Shown piece by piece: positions 23,842 through 26,047 of a stretch of 26,047 nucleotides of DNA. Positions within the stretch are counted from its first letter, which is position 1. Each line of letters begins with the position of its first letter. A model generated the notes under the pieces. That model was not told the DNA's origin and ran no database searches. It worked only from the letters and a program-made list of their open reading frames with translations. This DNA is from Oscillospiraceae bacterium (GTDB lineage: Bacteria > Bacillota > Clostridia > Oscillospirales > Oscillospiraceae), in contig JAISDV010000160.1 of assembly GCA_031264545.1 (NCBI GenBank), forward strand, positions 1-26,047, in the 5' to 3' direction. A program made the translations under genes and the position numbers.

Positions 23842-24031
23842 ATGTTTGCCTTAAGGTCGGCAAACCGCACATAACATTTGCTCTGTTTGAAAGCGAAATC
23901 ACCCTCCCACTCAAGGCGCAATAAAGAAAACCACTTCTTATTGAATTGCTGTACGCGCCTTATTAAAGTTAATTTGTTGTATTCTAAGTTTGGCTTAAAG
24001 GGGTCGATTTAGACCGCCTTTTAGACCATTG

Positions 24032-25036
24032 TTAAGTCTTTGGATCTTCCAAATGAAAAACCTTCTTATACGCTTGATAACTTCTCAGCCGCTTGTTTGC
24101 CACAAATCTATCTTGGTCATAAGTCTCACCAAATATCTTTTTTATAGTGTCATAGTCAAATGGCTGTATAAGACCGTTTTCGCATTCATATTCGTAAGCT
24201 CTACTGTAGATTCCAGACCAATAAATTGTGCTAAGATTGAGTTGATGGCCTTTTTTATTATCCTTGCCGTCATCGTTCTCTTTTTGATACTTATTATAAA
24301 TTTCACTGAAATGCGATATAGAAGTACGCAGATTCGTGACACTCAGCATATCGTTTTTTGTTTTACAGGTACGGAGCAAGTACGAAGTTGATGTATATTT
24401 GCGCATCATAAGCCCTCTGGACTGCTGCTGGAATCCTTCCGAGACCGCATACTTTTTGAGGAAATCTGATACGAAATCAGGAAGATAAACCTCTTTGCCA
24501 TTAACCATTACGCCACTGTCTGTGAGGTCTCTTTTCTCTATTTTACAAATGTCCTCCTGACTAACACCAAACCAGCTCAGATAGATTGCGGCGACTTCCG
24601 TGTCGTACCGGGCTTCGTCAATAACACCATATTCATCAATGGCTATCAGGATCATACTCTCTACGGTCTCACGCAAGCTATCGAAGTCTTTGAAAAACTT
24701 TCTGGAATAATCTTCGTCGTCAAGCGGCACATCTTCAAACCGAAGCGCTGCCATCGCGTCAAGCTTTTGAGCATCTATGTACCCTTTTTCCAACAGCCAA
24801 CGCATGTATCTCATTATGGCGCTTTTTAATACATAGAAAGATACGACCGTGCGGGATTTAAACTTGCTGAGAAACAGAATATAGTTCTCTTCGCAGAGTC
24901 CATCCTCAATAGTTTTGCCTATCTCTTTTTCAACTGCCTCAATCTGCATCCATTTCACGTAAAAAGCGTTCGCTGTTTTTTCAGATTGACCAGCAAATAC
25001 TTCTTCAAGAAATTTGGTACGCATACTTGAGGACAC
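24032..25036 (-). CDS. Tyrosine-recombinase-fold protein lacking the catalytic residues (MrpR-like)
   Basis: 334 residues. About residues 12-90 look like the helical SAM-like DNA-binding domain of integrases (KWMQIEAVEKEIGKTI, YVLKSAIMRYMRWLLEKG), and 120-330 like the catalytic fold. Where an integrase has TGLR, this protein reads YLSWFGVSQEDICKIEKRDL (about 152-171), with no arginine at the catalytic place. The HxLR box is absent (LNLSTIYWSGIYSRAYEYE, about 267-285), though a tyrosine in LRSYQAYKK (318-325) remains. This is the state of the SPbeta master repressor MrpR (YopR), a recombinase fold turned transcription factor. The start is GTG at 25036, eight bases after AGGAGG; the open frame to 25099 is not supported. 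A divergent active integrase is the alternative. Confidence 0.6.
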   Translation of the reverse strand: MSSSMRTKFLEEVFAGQSEKTANAFYVKWMQIEAVEKEIGKTIEDGLCEENYILFLSKFKSRTVVSFYVLKSAIMRYMRWLLEKGYIDAQKLDAMAALRFEDVPLDDEDYSRKFFKDFDSLRETVESMILIAIDEYGVIDEARYDTEVAAIYLSWFGVSQEDICKIEKRDLTDSGVMVNGKEVYLPDFVSDFLKKYAVSEGFQQQSRGLMMRKYTSTSYLLRTCKTKNDMLSVTNLRTSISHFSEIYNKYQKENDDGKDNKKGHQLNLSTIYWSGIYSRAYEYECENGLIQPFDYDTIKKIFGETYDQDRFVANKRLRSYQAYKKVFHLEDPKT

Positions 25037-25070
25037 GTTCAACACCTCCTGAATTTTAACTTGTGATATT

Positions 25071-25099
25071 ATGATACACCTTTCTTTCCTCGTTGTCAA
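25071..25099 (-). promoter_or_regulatory. Promoter of the MrpR-like gene
   Basis: On the minus strand a perfect TTGACA (25094-25099) and TATCAT (25071-25076) lie 17 bases apart. The -35 region is inside a dyad GTTGT-CAATAGAAT-ACAAC (25092-25110), and shares 13 of 14 bases (ATTxTATTGACAAC) with the minus-strand promoter at 25707-25735. Confidence 0.7.
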
Positions 25100-25130
25100 T
25101 AGAATACAACAAAATAATTTGAAATTTTTT

Positions 25131-25601
25131 TTACAACACTTTTTTCCATTTTTTGGCTTTCCATTTTAAGAAACGAGATCGGTACATATTCTCGTAGTCT
25201 TGCGTTAATCCGGTAGAATTGTTGAAGTATTGCTCTAATATTTGCTCGAACAGTCCGTTATCTAATTTGATAATGAGTTTATTTTTAACGGGCTTCCCAT
25301 ACACAGGCGTTATGAACAAATGCGCTATAGCGCCATAAACGCGCGTCCCAAGATGAAAGCAAATATTAACCCGTACATTTTTAACGACCCGTTCATAAGG
25401 AATGAAGTCATCGCCGACCTTCTCGTTCGGCGGAGGGCTGCGCATGGAGATCATGTACGCGTGTTCAAGCATATCAGTTGTAAGCTCTCCATAGTATGGC
25501 AGCAGGATTTTATCCTTTGCGCTGCTGGCAAGAGTTAGCCTGCTCGCGTCAATTTTCGTAGGCATTCTGCCCACCAAGTCTTTTGTTTGCAAATTTTGCA
25601 A
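25131..25601 (-). CDS. Unrecognised protein, 156 residues, between the two regulators
   Basis: I do not recognise this family. The protein is soluble-looking, with no signal or membrane helix. It has a beta-rich middle (RVVKNVRVNICFHLGTRVYGAIAHLFITPV, PVKNKLIIKLDNG) and a very basic C-terminus ending LKWKAKKWKKVL, which could touch nucleic acid. The start is probably TTG at 25601: AAGGAGG lies 7 bases ahead, while the GTG at 25607 is only one base from the Shine-Dalgarno. It has its own near-consensus promoter in the operator region and lies 32 bases ahead of the MrpR-like promoter, in the same direction. Its place next to two repressor-like genes suggests a role in controlling the element, such as an antirepressor or accessory factor. 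That is inference. Confidence 0.7.
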   Translation of the reverse strand: MQNLQTKDLVGRMPTKIDASRLTLASSAKDKILLPYYGELTTDMLEHAYMISMRSPPPNEKVGDDFIPYERVVKNVRVNICFHLGTRVYGAIAHLFITPVYGKPVKNKLIIKLDNGLFEQILEQYFNNSTGLTQDYENMYRSRFLKWKAKKWKKVL

Positions 25602-25630
25602 AATCACGCCTCCTTATTTTCTTTACTTTA

Positions 25631-25659
25631 TTGACATTCTAGAAAATATGTGATACAAT
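25631..25659 (+). promoter_or_regulatory. Rightward promoter of the XRE repressor with spacer operator
   Basis: Perfect TTGACA (25631-25636), 17 bases, TACAAT (25654-25659). The spacer holds the word TAGAAAATATGTG, near-identical to that in the opposing promoter. A TSS near 25666 gives a leader of about 108 bases to the ATG at 25775. Confidence 0.78.
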
Positions 25660-25751
25660 GCTGACAAGAACCGGGAAAATCCATCAGCACTCCTGAGTTC
25701 TTTTCCAGAATAACACTTATTTTCTAAGTTGTCAATATAATCCAGAAAATT
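25636..25751. promoter_or_regulatory. Operator cluster in the divergent gene boundary
   Basis: Four related words occur: ATTCTAGAAAAT (25636-25647), ATTCTGGAAAA (minus strand, about 25702-25712), ACTTAGAAAATA (minus strand, in the spacer of the leftward promoter) and ATCCAGAAAATT (25740-25751). Three of them sit on or between the -35 and -10 boxes of two opposing promoters. AAGAAC (25666-25671) and GTTCTT (25697-25702) lie symmetrically around the same centre. The obvious candidate ligand is the adjacent XRE protein. Confidence 0.55.
25707..25735 (-). promoter_or_regulatory. Leftward promoter of the unrecognised gene, facing the XRE promoter
   Basis: On the minus strand a perfect TTGACA (25730-25735), 17 bases, TATTCT (25707-25712). 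It reads toward 25601, through the rightward promoter. The two predicted transcripts overlap head-on by about 35 bases at their 5' ends. Confidence 0.75.
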
Positions 25752-25774
25752 CTCTTTACTTCAGGAGGCGTGTG

Positions 25775-26047
25775 ATGGATCCAATTTTATATGATCGACT
25801 AAAACATTTGTGCGAAAAAAATCATCTTTCCATAAGCAAGCTGGAAGACAAGTCGGAGCTTGGTAATGGAATCATATCAAAGTGGCGGTGCGGAAGTTCA
25901 CCCTCAGTTGATAAGGTCATGAAAGTTGCGCAATTTTTTAACGTATCCACTGATTATTTGCTCGGTTGTTCAGACGTTGAAGCACCTATCAATGAAATAA
26001 TCAAGGATAAGGATATTATTGCGCTCCAACGTGCCCGCGAAAGAATG
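25775..26047 (+). CDS. XRE/Cro-cI-type HTH repressor, N-terminal part (runs off the window)
   Basis: 91 codons are visible and the frame is still open at the window end. Residues about 5-62 form an HTH_3 domain: LYDRLKHLCEKNHLSISKLEDKS, then the recognition part LGNGIISKWRCGSSPSVDKVMKVAQFFNVSTDYLLG, a classic ending for Firmicutes phage and ICE repressors. After residue 70 a charged linker begins. ATG at 25775 follows AGGAGG; the same AGGAGGCGTG word precedes the opposite gene. It is divergent from the 156-residue gene and likely binds the TAGAAAAT-type operators between them. A C-terminal dimerisation or peptidase domain may lie beyond the window. Confidence 0.87.
   Translation, partial: MDPILYDRLKHLCEKNHLSISKLEDKSELGNGIISKWRCGSSPSVDKVMKVAQFFNVSTDYLLGCSDVEAPINEIIKDKDIIALQRARERM

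Noticed and set aside
23721..23924. 67-codon plus-strand frame over the tRNA
   Set aside because: It is antisense to tRNA-Leu, a common false gene call.
23845..24031. Inverted repeat AAGGCGC/GCGCCTT (23913-23961) as an attachment site or terminator
   Set aside because: Arms are short, the loop is 35 bases and there is no T-run or duplicated partner in the window; nothing else stands out in this gap.
24029..24391. Plus-strand hydrophobic frame opposite the recombinase-fold gene
   Set aside because: It is the antisense reading of an AT-rich gene; no ribosome binding site, and the minus strand has the better gene.
1..26047. CRISPR array, rRNA genes, or a replication origin
   Set aside because: No regularly spaced direct repeats, no rRNA-like stretches and no DnaA-box cluster were found on reading through.

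Overview
The window reads as a chromosomal segment of a spore-forming Clostridia bacterium, most likely Oscillospiraceae/Ruminococcaceae-like. It is moderately GC-rich, uses many TTG/GTG starts and AGGAGG-type ribosome binding sites, and carries the sporulation genes yabP/yabQ plus a Firmicutes core-gene order (gdpP-rplI-dnaB, then tilS-hpt-ftsH). The last ~2.5 kb is clearly more AT-rich and looks like the edge of a mobile element, perhaps a prophage.

Layout. 1-558: C-terminal end of DNA polymerase III alpha (dnaE), cut by the window edge. 635-789: a promoter, a foldable non-coding stretch and a terminator. 839-4394: two overlapping genes for a heterodimeric ABC transporter, preceded by a palindrome typical in shape of a metalloregulator operator. 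4395-4755: a hairpin and what looks like a remnant of a tyrosine integrase. 4756-6340 (minus): yabP-yabQ-divIC-yabR, a sporulation/division cluster. 6394-7275 (minus): a lipoprotein of unknown role. 7644-9949 (minus): a polar amino-acid ABC importer (binding protein, permease, ATPase) with its own promoter, an attenuating hairpin and a terminator. 10131-11477 (minus): a sugar-nucleotide pyrophosphorylase whose C-terminus appears to be only the last domain of a phosphomannomutase. 11721-19662 (plus): gdpP, rplI, dnaB, tilS, hpt, ftsH, covering c-di-AMP turnover, ribosome, replication, tRNA-Ile modification, purine salvage and membrane proteolysis. 19717-22782: ychF followed by a NatAB-type exporter. 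22814-23344 (minus): a GNAT acetyltransferase.

From about 23345 the character changes. There is a candidate stand-alone small RNA with near-consensus promoter and intrinsic terminator (about 23520-23683), and a tRNA-Leu(UAA) on the minus strand. Next come a protein resembling the tyrosine-recombinase fold but apparently without the catalytic residues (similar in character to the SPbeta repressor MrpR), an unrecognised 156-residue protein, and the start of an XRE-type repressor running off the window. Between the last two genes, two near-consensus promoters face each other as an inverted near-duplicate, each with the same operator-like word in its spacer. I judge this compact bistable-looking switch to be the most interesting item in the window.

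Other points worth a second look are a 30-bp repeat present twice (29/30 identical, ~9.6 kb apart), the long yabQ/divIC overlap, and the rearranged order of the divIC-yabR and tilS-hpt-ftsH blocks relative to Bacillus.
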